The notes below the pieces were generated by a model. The model had not been told where the DNA came from, did no database searches, and saw nothing but the letters and a program-made list of their open reading frames with translations. Below are positions 1 to 9,574 of a DNA stretch of 64,000 bases, piece by piece (the first letter of the stretch is position 1; every line of letters begins with the position of its first letter). Both the position numbers and the translations under genes were made by a program. This DNA is from Nakaseomyces glabratus (Eukaryota; Ascomycota; Saccharomycetes; Saccharomycetales; Saccharomycetaceae), in NCBI RefSeq assembly GCF_010111755.1, contig NC_088960.1:372001-436000 (forward strand), in the 5' to 3' direction.

Positions 1-2
1 CA

Positions 3-164
3 CAACAATTGAAGGTGGAAGAGATTGAAGTTCTAGCATTCCCACATGGTTCTAACGTTGCTACTAACATCTTCACAGGTCAAGAAGTGGAGCTACCATC
101 TGCTCCAAAGGCTATCGAGTCAGCCTTACCAGGTAACCCATCCATCCTTTTCAACAACATATAA
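3..164 (+). CDS. 3' end of an unidentified gene (partial)
   Basis: An open frame enters from the left edge and ends at TAA (162-164), giving the last 53 residues of a protein whose start lies outside the window. The tail ends ...ALPGNPSILFNNI and has a mixed, soluble-looking composition with no membrane segment. The two other forward frames stop within the first 30 bases, and codon use looks like real coding sequence. I do not recognise the family. In S. cerevisiae the neighbour of DGA1 on this side is YOR246C (ENV9), whose orientation would fit, but I could not match the residues to it. Confidence 0.6.
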   Translation, partial: QQLKVEEIEVLAFPHGSNVATNIFTGQEVELPSAPKAIESALPGNPSILFNNI

Positions 165-569
165 ACAACTTTATTCTGTTAAAATAAATTGTATGATAGA
201 AACGATATGATATACCTTCTGTAATTCAAATAGATTAATACATTTCTCAATTATTATTAATTTCATAAAGAAAACAGCGATGAGCTTGTTCGGCTTTAAG
301 CTGTGAAAAAGCGAGGCATCATAATTGCAAATAGACACCTCTATTTTATAAACAAGAGTCATAGACTAGTCATATCATAATCAAGACGATATATTACTTA
401 GCAATTGAAATAAGGCTTTAAGATTTCTGCAAAGTTTTAAAGGCAAGAGGACTCTGAATTAAATTGAGAGCGCAAGGAGGATATTTGTAAGGATAGCGAA
501 GCGTTTGACAAAGCAAGGAGGTATACAACTAACTCAGATTTAGTGGTTGTTGTACACACGGCTATCCAG
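165..569. other. intergenic, DGA1 upstream region
   Basis: About 400 bp between the partial gene and DGA1. It is AT-rich and contains no convincing coding sequence; a 63-codon antisense frame here has no recognisable features. No distinct regulatory motif stood out. Confidence 0.5.
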
Positions 570-1874
570 ATGTTTGGTAACGCATTTCACTTACGTAATA
601 GGATCCATAAAAGGTCCAGTTCCTCTGATAGACTCGATCAAGATGAGTCCAGTGATGATGGGGATAATGCCCCTAATATTGTGGAACAGAAGACCAAGGA
701 TATTAAGTTAGTGAAGCCGCTAAAGAGGCCAAGATTGAGCAATTGCTGCTCACCCACAACACCCATGGCTAATAGGTTACAGACAATGGCGGTTGCTTGG
801 CATATTTCCTCATTTGTGCTGTTTAGCATTTTCTCCCTGTTGATTATTTCCAATCCATTCACATGGATAGTTGTAATTCCTTATCTCATTTATTTCTTCA
901 ATGACAGGTCTCCAGCTAATGGGGATGTAGTCTACCGATACTCACCTTGGGTACGTTCTTTAAAGATTTGGAAATACTATTGTGATTATTTCCCTATTGA
1001 ACTGGTTAAGACGGTTGATTTGGAACCTACGTTTACACCATGTAATGAAGAAGAGGAGAAGGAAAACAAAAAGCTTCAAGAATATTATACTTTACGTCTC
1101 TGGCCATCAGACTACGAGATAAGATTGTTCAAGAAGAACACCGTGTATTCGCACGGCTATAAGCGCACGGGGCCAAAGTATATCTTCGGATATCATCCAC
1201 ATGGTATTGGTGCTTTAGGATCGTTTGGTGCTTTTGCAACAGAAGGACGTGGCTGGTCTAATAAATTTCCGGGCATTCCGGTATCTCTATTGACTTTAGT
1301 TACACAATTCCATATTCCTTTCTATCGTGATTATCTGCTTTCGGTTGGGATATCATCAGTTTCCAGGAAGAATGCTTTGAAAGTTCTTGATAATAACCAA
1401 TCGATATGTATTGTTGTTGGTGGGGCTAGAGAATCTTTAATAAGCATTCCTGGTACATCTGGATTAATTCTAAATAAAAGGAAGGGGTTTATTAAGTTAG
1501 CTATTCAAGCCGGTAATGTTAGTCTTGTCCCAGTGTATACTTTTGGCGAAAATGACTGTTATAATATATTAGCTACAGATGAGACATCCATCATTAGGAA
1601 ATTACAGCTCTGGGTTAAGGAAAATTTTGGATTTACTATACCAATTTTCTACGCAAGAGGATTATTCAACTATGATTTTGGGCTATTGCCATTCAGAGCA
1701 CCTTTACATGTGGTTGTTGGTAGGCCCATACATGTCAAAGAACAGCAAGAAAATCCTGAACAAAGCCTTGTTGACCACTACCATGAACTGTATGTGGAAG
1801 AATTAAAAAGAATATATTTAGAAAACAGAGACAGGTATGGCTATGGTGCAGCAGACTTTGAAATATTGGGATAA
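570..1874 (+). CDS. DGA1: acyl-CoA:diacylglycerol acyltransferase (DGAT2 family)
   Basis: Makes triacylglycerol from diacylglycerol and acyl-CoA at the ER and lipid droplets. The protein is 434 aa, close to S. cerevisiae Dga1. An N-terminal acidic/basic soluble stretch is followed by a hydrophobic hairpin (roughly residues 75-105, ending LIYFFNDRSP) and then the acyltransferase domain. The DGAT2 active-site motif HPHG is visible at residues 209-212 within YHPHGIGALGSFG, and the later block RKGFIKLAIQAGNVSLVPVY is also typical. The frame is open further upstream only from a GTG, so I chose the first ATG at 570. It lies next to ESA1 in convergent orientation, as in S. cerevisiae (YOR245C/YOR244W). 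Confidence 0.96.
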   Translation: MFGNAFHLRNRIHKRSSSSDRLDQDESSDDGDNAPNIVEQKTKDIKLVKPLKRPRLSNCCSPTTPMANRLQTMAVAWHISSFVLFSIFSLLIISNPFTWIVVIPYLIYFFNDRSPANGDVVYRYSPWVRSLKIWKYYCDYFPIELVKTVDLEPTFTPCNEEEEKENKKLQEYYTLRLWPSDYEIRLFKKNTVYSHGYKRTGPKYIFGYHPHGIGALGSFGAFATEGRGWSNKFPGIPVSLLTLVTQFHIPFYRDYLLSVGISSVSRKNALKVLDNNQSICIVVGGARESLISIPGTSGLILNKRKGFIKLAIQAGNVSLVPVYTFGENDCYNILATDETSIIRKLQLWVKENFGFTIPIFYARGLFNYDFGLLPFRAPLHVVVGRPIHVKEQQENPEQSLVDHYHELYVEELKRIYLENRDRYGYGAADFEILG

Positions 1875-2037
1875 GCAGTAGGTTTGCTAGTAACGAAAAA
1901 TGCAAAAAGTTCTATTTAATAATACAAACTGTTTCTTGTTGAAGAAACATAACGACATATAGACTAAACTATTTAGAAACATTTATTTTGCCTTAAAATT
2001 AATCATATGGCTTGGACTGCTTGGATAGTAAAAACAA

Positions 2038-3378
2038 CTACCAGGCAAATCTCAATTGCGATGCAGTAAATACAGGAGGTTTCCATAGTAACTTCTCTGC
2101 ATCGATATGTCTTCTCTTTTTGGTTTTTAACTGGTTGTACCTTTCTAATATATCGTCATTTAAAAATATAATATGCTGTCCCTTGTAGTATCGTAGAATG
2201 TTTAATGTTTTTAAAGTGTGAAGGATATCAGTTGTTGTCATTGATGTCATTGAACTTATTTCATCAATGGTAACTTCTTTTCCATGCTCCACTAGAAGTG
2301 TGATTAAAACGTCCGACCAATAAGCTCTATAAGATAGCAAACCCAAATCCGACAATGGCTTTTCCGGCGAACCTACTTTTCCTTCCTTTTTGGATAGTTC
2401 ATAAGAAAATTCGATTAATAATCTACCATAACCCATACGCTGATATTGTGGTAATGTTAGGATACATGCAACATTATAACCATCAGCAGATTCCTTTTCC
2501 TTAGAAAAGTAGCCAACAAAATGATGGCCCATCTCATCTCTTCTAGTCATACAATAAAATAAAAATGGATCAACATCGTAATATAACGTCTTATGGTCTA
2601 AAAAGAGTTTAGATAACAAACACAGATTTCTACACCACGTTCTCTGCTTTCGACCATCTATCTCAAAGAATGAAACATAATCGTCTCTGTAAATTTCATT
2701 TCCAGGTGGATGCCGTAGTGTACACTTCTTTCTATAACGTTCGTATTGTTTTCTGGAACCAAAGTATTGCAGCGTGAAGTCATCGATGTATACCACATCA
2801 AGATCTGTGAGCTCAATTGGATATGGAGAAAAATACCAAGGCTCGATTTCAAATTTCCCCATAATGATCTTGGACAAATTTCTAACGTGAGCCACTTCAT
2901 GTGGATTTTGAATCATGGAACCGGAAGTCCTTAACTTTTTGATCTCATCTTCCCTAGATATCTCTTCGTCTTTCAGACCTCGCACATTTAAGTTATCCAG
3001 ATCCATAACATCACTACCTTCACCCATCTCTGAGCTCTTCGCATCAGACTCCACCACTGCAGCTTTCTGTGGAAACTTCTTCTTTTTCTTTTGCTTCTTG
3101 TTCGTGTCCTCTTCCAACTGTCTCTTGGGTCTCGGAAATATAACTTCCTTATCCAGGTTTATACGATCCCCAGTAACCCATTCATCCAAACGCTTGTTGA
3201 AATTGACATAGTGCACATAGAATTTCGATGGGCTCACGCGCGCGTTTATCGACAGTATCTCAGCCAGCCGCTCCTCCTCATCCTTACGCACCCAGCACTG
3301 ACACTTAATCAGTACTTCCTCAGTGCTCTCAATCTTCTTAGGAATACCAGCTTCCTCTTCAACTTCTGCACCAGCCAT
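2038..3378 (-). CDS. ESA1: MYST-family histone acetyltransferase, catalytic subunit of NuA4
   Basis: Acetylates histones H4 and H2A/H2A.Z in NuA4 and piccolo-NuA4; essential in S. cerevisiae. It is 446 aa against 445 in S. cerevisiae. An N-terminal chromo-barrel (about residues 22-80, with [15 protein letters not shown]) is followed by a basic, lysine-rich linker and the MYST domain from about 165 to the end. Visible signatures are the C2HC finger region ([20 protein letters not shown]), the catalytic cysteine in VACILTLP, the acetyl-CoA loop [17 protein letters not shown] and the catalytic glutamate in [10 protein letters not shown]. It is divergently transcribed from PUS7 across about 450 bp. 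Confidence 0.98.
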   Translation of the reverse strand: MAGAEVEEEAGIPKKIESTEEVLIKCQCWVRKDEEERLAEILSINARVSPSKFYVHYVNFNKRLDEWVTGDRINLDKEVIFPRPKRQLEEDTNKKQKKKKKFPQKAAVVESDAKSSEMGEGSDVMDLDNLNVRGLKDEEISREDEIKKLRTSGSMIQNPHEVAHVRNLSKIIMGKFEIEPWYFSPYPIELTDLDVVYIDDFTLQYFGSRKQYERYRKKCTLRHPPGNEIYRDDYVSFFEIDGRKQRTWCRNLCLLSKLFLDHKTLYYDVDPFLFYCMTRRDEMGHHFVGYFSKEKESADGYNVACILTLPQYQRMGYGRLLIEFSYELSKKEGKVGSPEKPLSDLGLLSYRAYWSDVLITLLVEHGKEVTIDEISSMTSMTTTDILHTLKTLNILRYYKGQHIIFLNDDILERYNQLKTKKRRHIDAEKLLWKPPVFTASQLRFAW

Positions 3379-3828
3379 TACAAATATCTAGAGACGTGAC
3401 AAAAAAAACCCTTCAAATCAACATCCAATAGCCCAAAGTTCTCGCGGAAAAAAGAACACCCAACAATCCAATACCGCCCAGTTCCGCACAAAAGCAATCA
3501 CAAGGCCTCTGATAAACCTTCCTGGCCTTTTTAGCCTCTGAAAGCATGAATAAATTCACCTGTTTATAACGTCGCCAGGCTCAAACTCTGAAAAATTTCA
3601 GGCGTTACGCCCACAAACATCAAAATCGCAGAGCACGACTAAATGAAAATTTGTTCATCGAGCATAAGCTCATCGCATCAGCTCATCGCATAAAAGCACT
3701 TAGTCAAAGTCAAACTGGGTAGTAAACTTTGGAGTTGTGGACTTTAGCAGCTGATAAGCGGTTCTGTAGTTGACGGTGAAATTGGAATTGTAACAGGGTC
3801 CCTTTTAATCTGTTTGCTAGGGTGTAAT
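3379..3828. other. divergent ESA1/PUS7 promoter region
   Basis: 450 bp shared by two divergent genes. It contains short direct repeats of gctcatcgca around 3668-3692 but no coding sequence. I could not assign a specific factor site with confidence. Confidence 0.5.
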
Positions 3829-5847
3829 ATGACTGCTGAGAAGAGAAGTGCCGAGGTTGCTGATGATGAAGTGTTGAAGCGTGTGAAGTTGGAAGTCACC
3901 GGGGATATCAAGGAGCGGGATGCTGGTATTACTTTGTACTTGTCTGATTTGCCTGGTTTTACTGGTCAGATCAAGCAAAGGTACACTGATTTCTTGGTGA
4001 ATGAGATCACGATGGAGGGTGAAGTTGTGCATTTGGTCGACAAGGGATTCAAAGTACCAAAGAGGAACGCCGAGCCCAAGATGAGTGACGAGGAGAGGAA
4101 AGCTCAGAAACAGGCGGAGTATGCCAAGCGTGAGGCCTTCGAAGTTGAAGAGGAGTTGAAAGCTAGTCTGATTGACATTTTTGGAGAGGAGGATTTTAAC
4201 AAGATAGTTGATGTATACAAGAATGCACAAAAGATGGAATCTCAGAAATCATTTGACGATAAAGCTACAAGGACAAAGATTCATCAATTGATCCGCCAAG
4301 CTTTCAACAACGAGTTGGAGTCTGTCACCACTGCTGAAAACACTTTTAAGATAGCCAGAAACAATAGAAACTCGAGAGTCAACAAGCAAACGCTGGTCGA
4401 ATCTACCAAGGACGAGAATGGTGTAGAAAACTATGGTTATGGTCCAGCAAAGGAGTTTATTCACTTCACTCTTCACAAGGAGAATAAAGATACCATGGAA
4501 GCTGTGAATGTCCTGACAAAATTGATGAGAGTGCCAAACAAGCTGGTCAGATATGCCGGTACAAAGGACAGAAGAGCTGTTACTTGTCAAAGACTGTCCA
4601 TTTCTGGTGTCAACTTGGAAAGACTAAATGCATTGAATAGAACTTTGAAAGGGATGATTATCGGTGGTTACAAATACTCTGATGTTTCCATGAATTTAGG
4701 TGAACTAAATGGTAATGAATTCCACATTGTCATCCGTGATGCCAAGGTCGATCCTGCTTGTGGTAAATCATTAAAGGAAGTTCTAGAGGCAGGTTCTAAA
4801 TCTTTGGTGGATAACGGTTTTGTCAACTATTATGGTTTACAGCGATTTGGTACTTTCAGTATATCAACCCACACAATTGGTAAAGAACTTCTTCTAGGAA
4901 ATTGGAGAGCCGCCATAGAAATGATATTATCTGATCAAGAGAACATATTGCCAGCATCTAAGGAAGCCAGACAACTTTGGGCACAGAACAGAGATCCTTA
5001 TGAGGCAATGAAAAAAATGCCCAAGCAATGTATTGCTGAAAATGCCATCTTGCATACTCTTTCCAACCATAGAAAAGAAGAGAGTGGAGATTTTGGTACC
5101 GGTGCTTACCATGATGCTATTATGAAGATTCCAAGAAACTTGAGAACCATGTATGTTCATGCTTATCAAAGTTATGTGTGGAACAAAGTAGCAAGTAAAA
5201 GAATTGAACTTTTTGGTACCGATATCAGAGTAGGAGACTTGGTAATCATTGAAAAGGATGAAGATAAACAAACTGACAAGGCAGACGGTTCTACAAGCGA
5301 TGATGATTTTGATGAAGATCTCCGTTCTGCTGATTTTATTAGAGCAAAGGCATTGACAGAAGAAGAGGTCAAAAGTGGCAAGTATACCATTGAAGACGTG
5401 GTTCTTCCAACTCCAGGTTTTGATATTCTATATCCATCATCTGATGAATTGAAACAACTATATGTCGATATCATGGGAGCAGATGGTATGGATCCTTTTG
5501 ACATGAGACGTAAAGTTAGAGATTTCTCCCTTGCTGGATCATATAGAAATATTATTCAGAAACCTAAAAATTTTGAATATAAAATTATTCAGTATGAAGA
5601 TCCTGTTCAGCAAATTGTCAACACTGACCTTGAGATCCTAAATAATCAAAGGGCTAAGGAAAACCATCAGAAATACATGAAGGCAAAGCTAGAAAGATAT
5701 GTTCCAGACAAGCCGGGCAGTAGGACTGCTGTTGTTTTGAAATTTCAACTTGGAACATCTGCTTATGCTACTATGGCTTTGAGAGAGCTAATGAAACTTG
5801 AGACTTCAAGACGTGGTGACATGTGCGCTGTTACTTCTTCAACATGA
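3829..5847 (+). CDS. PUS7: TruD-family pseudouridine synthase Pus7
   Basis: Converts uridine to pseudouridine in U2 snRNA, 5S rRNA, cytoplasmic tRNAs and stress-regulated mRNAs. The protein is 672 aa (S. cerevisiae 676). TruD signatures are clear: the catalytic-Asp motif in RYAGTKDRRAVTCQR (about residues 243-257) and the block VNYYGLQRFGT (about 331-341). An acidic insert rich in Asp and Ser interrupts the catalytic fold around residue 485. The frame extends 5' only to a TTG, so the ATG at 3829 is used. The order ESA1-PUS7-SSP2-MET7 is the S. cerevisiae YOR244-YOR241 order. Confidence 0.97.
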   Translation: MTAEKRSAEVADDEVLKRVKLEVTGDIKERDAGITLYLSDLPGFTGQIKQRYTDFLVNEITMEGEVVHLVDKGFKVPKRNAEPKMSDEERKAQKQAEYAKREAFEVEEELKASLIDIFGEEDFNKIVDVYKNAQKMESQKSFDDKATRTKIHQLIRQAFNNELESVTTAENTFKIARNNRNSRVNKQTLVESTKDENGVENYGYGPAKEFIHFTLHKENKDTMEAVNVLTKLMRVPNKLVRYAGTKDRRAVTCQRLSISGVNLERLNALNRTLKGMIIGGYKYSDVSMNLGELNGNEFHIVIRDAKVDPACGKSLKEVLEAGSKSLVDNGFVNYYGLQRFGTFSISTHTIGKELLLGNWRAAIEMILSDQENILPASKEARQLWAQNRDPYEAMKKMPKQCIAENAILHTLSNHRKEESGDFGTGAYHDAIMKIPRNLRTMYVHAYQSYVWNKVASKRIELFGTDIRVGDLVIIEKDEDKQTDKADGSTSDDDFDEDLRSADFIRAKALTEEEVKSGKYTIEDVVLPTPGFDILYPSSDELKQLYVDIMGADGMDPFDMRRKVRDFSLAGSYRNIIQKPKNFEYKIIQYEDPVQQIVNTDLEILNNQRAKENHQKYMKAKLERYVPDKPGSRTAVVLKFQLGTSAYATMALRELMKLETSRRGDMCAVTSST

Positions 5848-6219
5848 GTTGGTCGATTAATGGTGATATTTATGTTTATAAAAGGCATTGCATTATTATT
5901 CCTAGCATTATTCATTTATATTCCAAGTTCATACAGAGATTGTTATGGCATCGGTAAATTACTTTATTATTGTTGTTTTCGCATTTCACTCCAATTGGCG
6001 CAATAACGTTATTTGTGTCATCACTGAATTCTTGTGAGTGTAAAATATATAAAAGCAATGAAAAGAATGCTATAACATTTAGCATAGTGTTGTTCTGTGT
6101 TATTTGTCATTGAATTTATTGTTGACAGACTTATAGTAGTCAAAGAACAATAAAACCATATAACAAAACATAATCCTTAATTAAAAATAACAATTACATC
6201 TATCAAATAGTACCCTGAA
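5848..6219. other. PUS7-SSP2 intergenic region
   Basis: 372 bp that holds the PUS7 3' end and the SSP2 promoter. It has one Ndt80-type middle sporulation element (listed separately) and no coding sequence. Confidence 0.5.
6011..6019 (-). promoter_or_regulatory. middle sporulation element (Ndt80-type) upstream of SSP2
   Basis: The minus strand reads GACACAAAT, a full match to the Ndt80 consensus GNCRCAAAW. It lies about 200 bp upstream of the SSP2 start. Ssp2 is a sporulation-specific protein induced by Ndt80 in S. cerevisiae, so the location makes sense. One 9-bp match could still be chance. Confidence 0.45.
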
Positions 6220-7329
6220 ATGGATTTGAGTAACCACTGGGCTAGAAACTTCTCAGGCAAATTACACAATATCCATAACGGTCCGACATTGTCATCTATT
6301 TTTGGTCTGGATGCTAACTATAAGCAAGATGTTAATATTTCCAATGTTCATGTAGCTGAAGTTAAGCCGTTTAGTATTCGCAGATTAGCGAAAACTTTAA
6401 TTCTAGGTTCCCCCATTGAATCGGTTGCTTTAAATAAAGATAACACTGGCAAAATAAAGAAGAGAGGTGCTATTGTTCTAAGTAGTTACGGAAGTTGCGC
6501 TGATTTGAAACGTCCCAAAATAAATTCGGCGGATAAAATCTGCAGAAGTAGAACTGATGATAACTTACAGAAAGCACTTCTTGGTCTAATACAAGATATG
6601 TCCTCAGAGGATGCGATAGAACTCTGTCGAAATGTGTCTCTTTTTCAAAAATGTAATAAGTTTGGCAATTCCAGTATTCTTTCATTAGGGTCCGATACCA
6701 AAGATATAACTGATATTGTCTTTGATAATATCCCTGCAAATATTGGACTCGAAAGCATAGTATACCAATTACAAGGAGGTCCGATTGCTAAAATACAGGC
6801 AGTTCCACATGAGTCAAATGTAGATCAATTAAAAAAACTTCATGTTAAATTTACTACTTCAAAGGCTGCAAGTGACTTCATGAAACTTGGTACAAGAAAT
6901 ATGTTTAAAGTTAATGGTGTCTATTTGCGACCTAAATGGGTACAATTCTGTGAAACTAAAACTGATAAATGGTATCAAGACCTCATAAAACAAAATACTT
7001 CAAAAAACGTTTGCAGATGTATTATTTTAAAGAGGTATCCCACAAAGAATAATATGAGATATATTCAATCTACTAAGCAGCCTCCTTTAGAAAACATAGA
7101 CGTTAATGCAATAAGAAGGGATTTCGAAAATTACGGTAACATACTTGATATAACACCAGTTATATCAAGAAAACTATGTATATCAATTGTTTACTATGAT
7201 ATTTTCAGTGCTATGAAGGCAATGATGTCTTATGAAGATAACACTTCGTTTCTACATGAAAATTACTACGGTAAATGGGCCATTTGGTATGGAAAGGATA
7301 TATCAGATCGACCGGTAATCCCAGTTTGA
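6220..7329 (+). CDS. SSP2: Ssp2-like spore-specific protein with RRM-like segment
   Basis: The S. cerevisiae relative is a meiosis-specific protein needed for spore wall maturation through activation of the kinase Smk1. This one is 369 aa (S. cerevisiae 371). The C-terminal half looks like two degenerate RNA-recognition folds (around IVFDNIPANIGLESIVYQL and the segment ending ILDITPVISRKLCISIVYYD). It was assigned by length, composition and position between PUS7 and MET7. The frame is intact despite the absence of a known complete sexual cycle in C. glabrata, if that is the host. Confidence 0.85.
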   Translation: MDLSNHWARNFSGKLHNIHNGPTLSSIFGLDANYKQDVNISNVHVAEVKPFSIRRLAKTLILGSPIESVALNKDNTGKIKKRGAIVLSSYGSCADLKRPKINSADKICRSRTDDNLQKALLGLIQDMSSEDAIELCRNVSLFQKCNKFGNSSILSLGSDTKDITDIVFDNIPANIGLESIVYQLQGGPIAKIQAVPHESNVDQLKKLHVKFTTSKAASDFMKLGTRNMFKVNGVYLRPKWVQFCETKTDKWYQDLIKQNTSKNVCRCIILKRYPTKNNMRYIQSTKQPPLENIDVNAIRRDFENYGNILDITPVISRKLCISIVYYDIFSAMKAMMSYEDNTSFLHENYYGKWAIWYGKDISDRPVIPV

Positions 7330-7523
7330 TTATTCTTTCTTCTGTATTGTTTACAATGAGGATTTGTACTACACTGCAGCAGAGTGTCCCCAAGAAGTTC
7401 TAAATGTATTACATAAAAAACCACTACTCTATAATATAATAAAAACTGCTTATCGAAAATTCAATAATTCCTTAGTTTCAATTCTGTTTCAATTTTATAG
7501 TCCTGTATTACTTCCTATAGTCC

Positions 7524-9008
7524 TTATTGGTTGTTATATTTATCCAGTACTACAAGAAATCCTCCAACGAGATGTAATGATCCTGTTACAAAAACATCAA
7601 CTTCATCTATATCATAATCTTCGATTATATTTATTGCACTTTCTATATTGGCACAAATGTTTGATTTAGTTTCACTTGACAAGTCTTTCCATACACTTGC
7701 TAGCTCCTTTTGGACTTCCAATTTATCGACTTGTTCTTGTGAGACATTTATAGATACAAGGTCAGCATTGTAGGAGCCTGTTTTCCATGTAACATTAGTG
7801 GTAAATAAGGCTTCACTGAAATTTAGCCTATTATTAGTTACACTATGTAGGACTTTCAATAATAATGCAGCATCTCTAGTTTGCTGATTGAATAAAAGTA
7901 TTTTTTTGTTATTGTTGGAAGCGACTTCTTGGGCAAACCAACGAGAAGCGGCTTCGATACTTTCTTTGGTGTGAGCACCGTCGATGTACCAATTTATCTT
8001 CCCAGTCTTGATATATTGACAACGACCTTCCCATATGGTTTTCTTTAAGCCAGTAATAAATTTTTCCGGTAGAATAGAATCTGAGTTGATTGGTGTATCT
8101 TCCTTTATAATGGATAATGAATTCAGTGCTTGTGAAGCCAATACTACTGCCAATGAAGCATTCGTTTTCTGAAAATCGCCAGCAATCCCAAGTTTGATAT
8201 TGTCTAATTGTTTAAATGTTGGGACCTCGGTCAATGATGTTTCCCTTTCCTTGGCTCTTTCTTGTAGAACTTTAAGTCCCGCTGGTTCTTGGCCCATAAT
8301 TGTGTATGCAGGGGCATCCTTTTTGAATATTCCACCTTTATTCCATGCAATTTCTTCTATTGTATCGCCTAGCATGAATGTATGATCAATACCCAACAAG
8401 GAAACACCACATGTGACCGGTTTTTCAATTATATTTGTGCTATCAAGTTCACCTCCAACGCCGACTTCATACACACAGCAACTACACTCTTCTTTCATGA
8501 AAGCATGGAAGGATAACAATGTAAGAAATTTGAAATAGCCAGGCTTACTACCTGGGACCATATGTGGAAACTCATTTAGAGGTGAAGTGGTCTTATCAAG
8601 CTTATCCCACACTTGAAAGAAGTATTCAGTGAACTTGGACTCTGAGATTGGTTCGCCATTAATCCTGATCCTCTCCCTGACAGACCTCAGATGAGGTGAA
8701 GTGTAAAGACCAATCTTGGTCAGTTTGTCCTGGTACTGTTGAAGAATTGAGCTCGTAAATGCAGCAGTTGAGCCTTTCCCCTTCGTTCCCGTAATGTGCA
8801 CAATGTTCAATTTATTGAAATCAGATACTTTGTAGCCCAGGCGTCGACTCCACTCGTACATCTCTAATATACTCATCCGATTCTTACGGTCTCCAGACTG
8901 GCGGACTGCCATGATATTGGCATAATTGGACTGTAATGAGTTTAATGCAGTCAATGCATCCTGGTACGTTCTCTTAGAAGCCATCCTCAGCGTAGGTGTA
9001 ATCAGCAT
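7524..9008 (-). CDS. MET7: folylpolyglutamate synthase
   Basis: Adds glutamates to folates so that they are retained and used for methionine and purine synthesis and in mitochondria. It is 494 aa. The Mur-ligase P-loop ITGTKGKGSTAAF is at about residues 70-82 and is followed by YTSPHLRSVRERIRING; YEVGVGGELDSTN and GIDHTFMLGDTIEEIAWNK are family blocks, and the C-terminus carries FVTGSLHLVGG. The first in-frame ATG is used; a second ATG at residue 9 (MASKRTYQDAL) fits the conserved cytosolic start. The short basic leader could aid mitochondrial targeting, as S. cerevisiae Met7 acts in both compartments. Another folate gene, DFR1, lies 10 kb away. Confidence 0.97.
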   Translation of the reverse strand: MLITPTLRMASKRTYQDALTALNSLQSNYANIMAVRQSGDRKNRMSILEMYEWSRRLGYKVSDFNKLNIVHITGTKGKGSTAAFTSSILQQYQDKLTKIGLYTSPHLRSVRERIRINGEPISESKFTEYFFQVWDKLDKTTSPLNEFPHMVPGSKPGYFKFLTLLSFHAFMKEECSCCVYEVGVGGELDSTNIIEKPVTCGVSLLGIDHTFMLGDTIEEIAWNKGGIFKKDAPAYTIMGQEPAGLKVLQERAKERETSLTEVPTFKQLDNIKLGIAGDFQKTNASLAVVLASQALNSLSIIKEDTPINSDSILPEKFITGLKKTIWEGRCQYIKTGKINWYIDGAHTKESIEAASRWFAQEVASNNNKKILLFNQQTRDAALLLKVLHSVTNNRLNFSEALFTTNVTWKTGSYNADLVSINVSQEQVDKLEVQKELASVWKDLSSETKSNICANIESAINIIEDYDIDEVDVFVTGSLHLVGGFLVVLDKYNNQ

Positions 9009-9574
9009 GAAGCAGACTTTGGTAAATTATCAAGCAAATGTACCAGTACAAATTTCAGACACCTAGTATATAATGCTGCCTTTTATATAATTCTCGAAGT
9101 GACTGGTTGACTTATAACTAGGTGAAAGCTGTGTGTGTCATTTGATTCAAGAGAGCTCATCGAGTAAACTGTGTAAAAATAGTGAGTGACGAATATGATG
9201 CCTCCTATGGCTCACTATGACTATTAATAGTTGGCCATACATAGCATAGATGGTTCAGAATTTTCTTATTAGAATAACTTCTATACTACATATGTTCTAA
9301 TATCTTGGTCTAGCTTACACAGCTATCGAAATTGCATTCAAACAGCAAGTTTCACTTGGATGGGAGATGCACTGTTTTTGGCAATTCGGACCGAAAGGTT
9401 AGAAAAGTTATATGATTACTGTTTATTAAATAAAGTAGCAATGCTAATGTGGAGAGAAAACGTATGGTATCTAATGCACATGTTACTTTTATTAGTAAAT
9501 GTAAACTCCCTTCATTACTTTGCTTCTATAACTATGGAATGTTGTGGTGAACAACGACATCAGATTGTAATGAT
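9009..9574. other. MET7 promoter / ABP140 3' region
   Basis: 566 bp upstream of MET7 and downstream of ABP140. I saw no recognisable gene or RNA. A forward frame that starts at 9360 runs into the antisense of ABP140 and is not supported. Confidence 0.5.

Noticed and set aside
543..569. N-terminal extension of DGA1 from GTG
   Set aside because: There is no presequence character and an ATG nine codons later gives the expected length.
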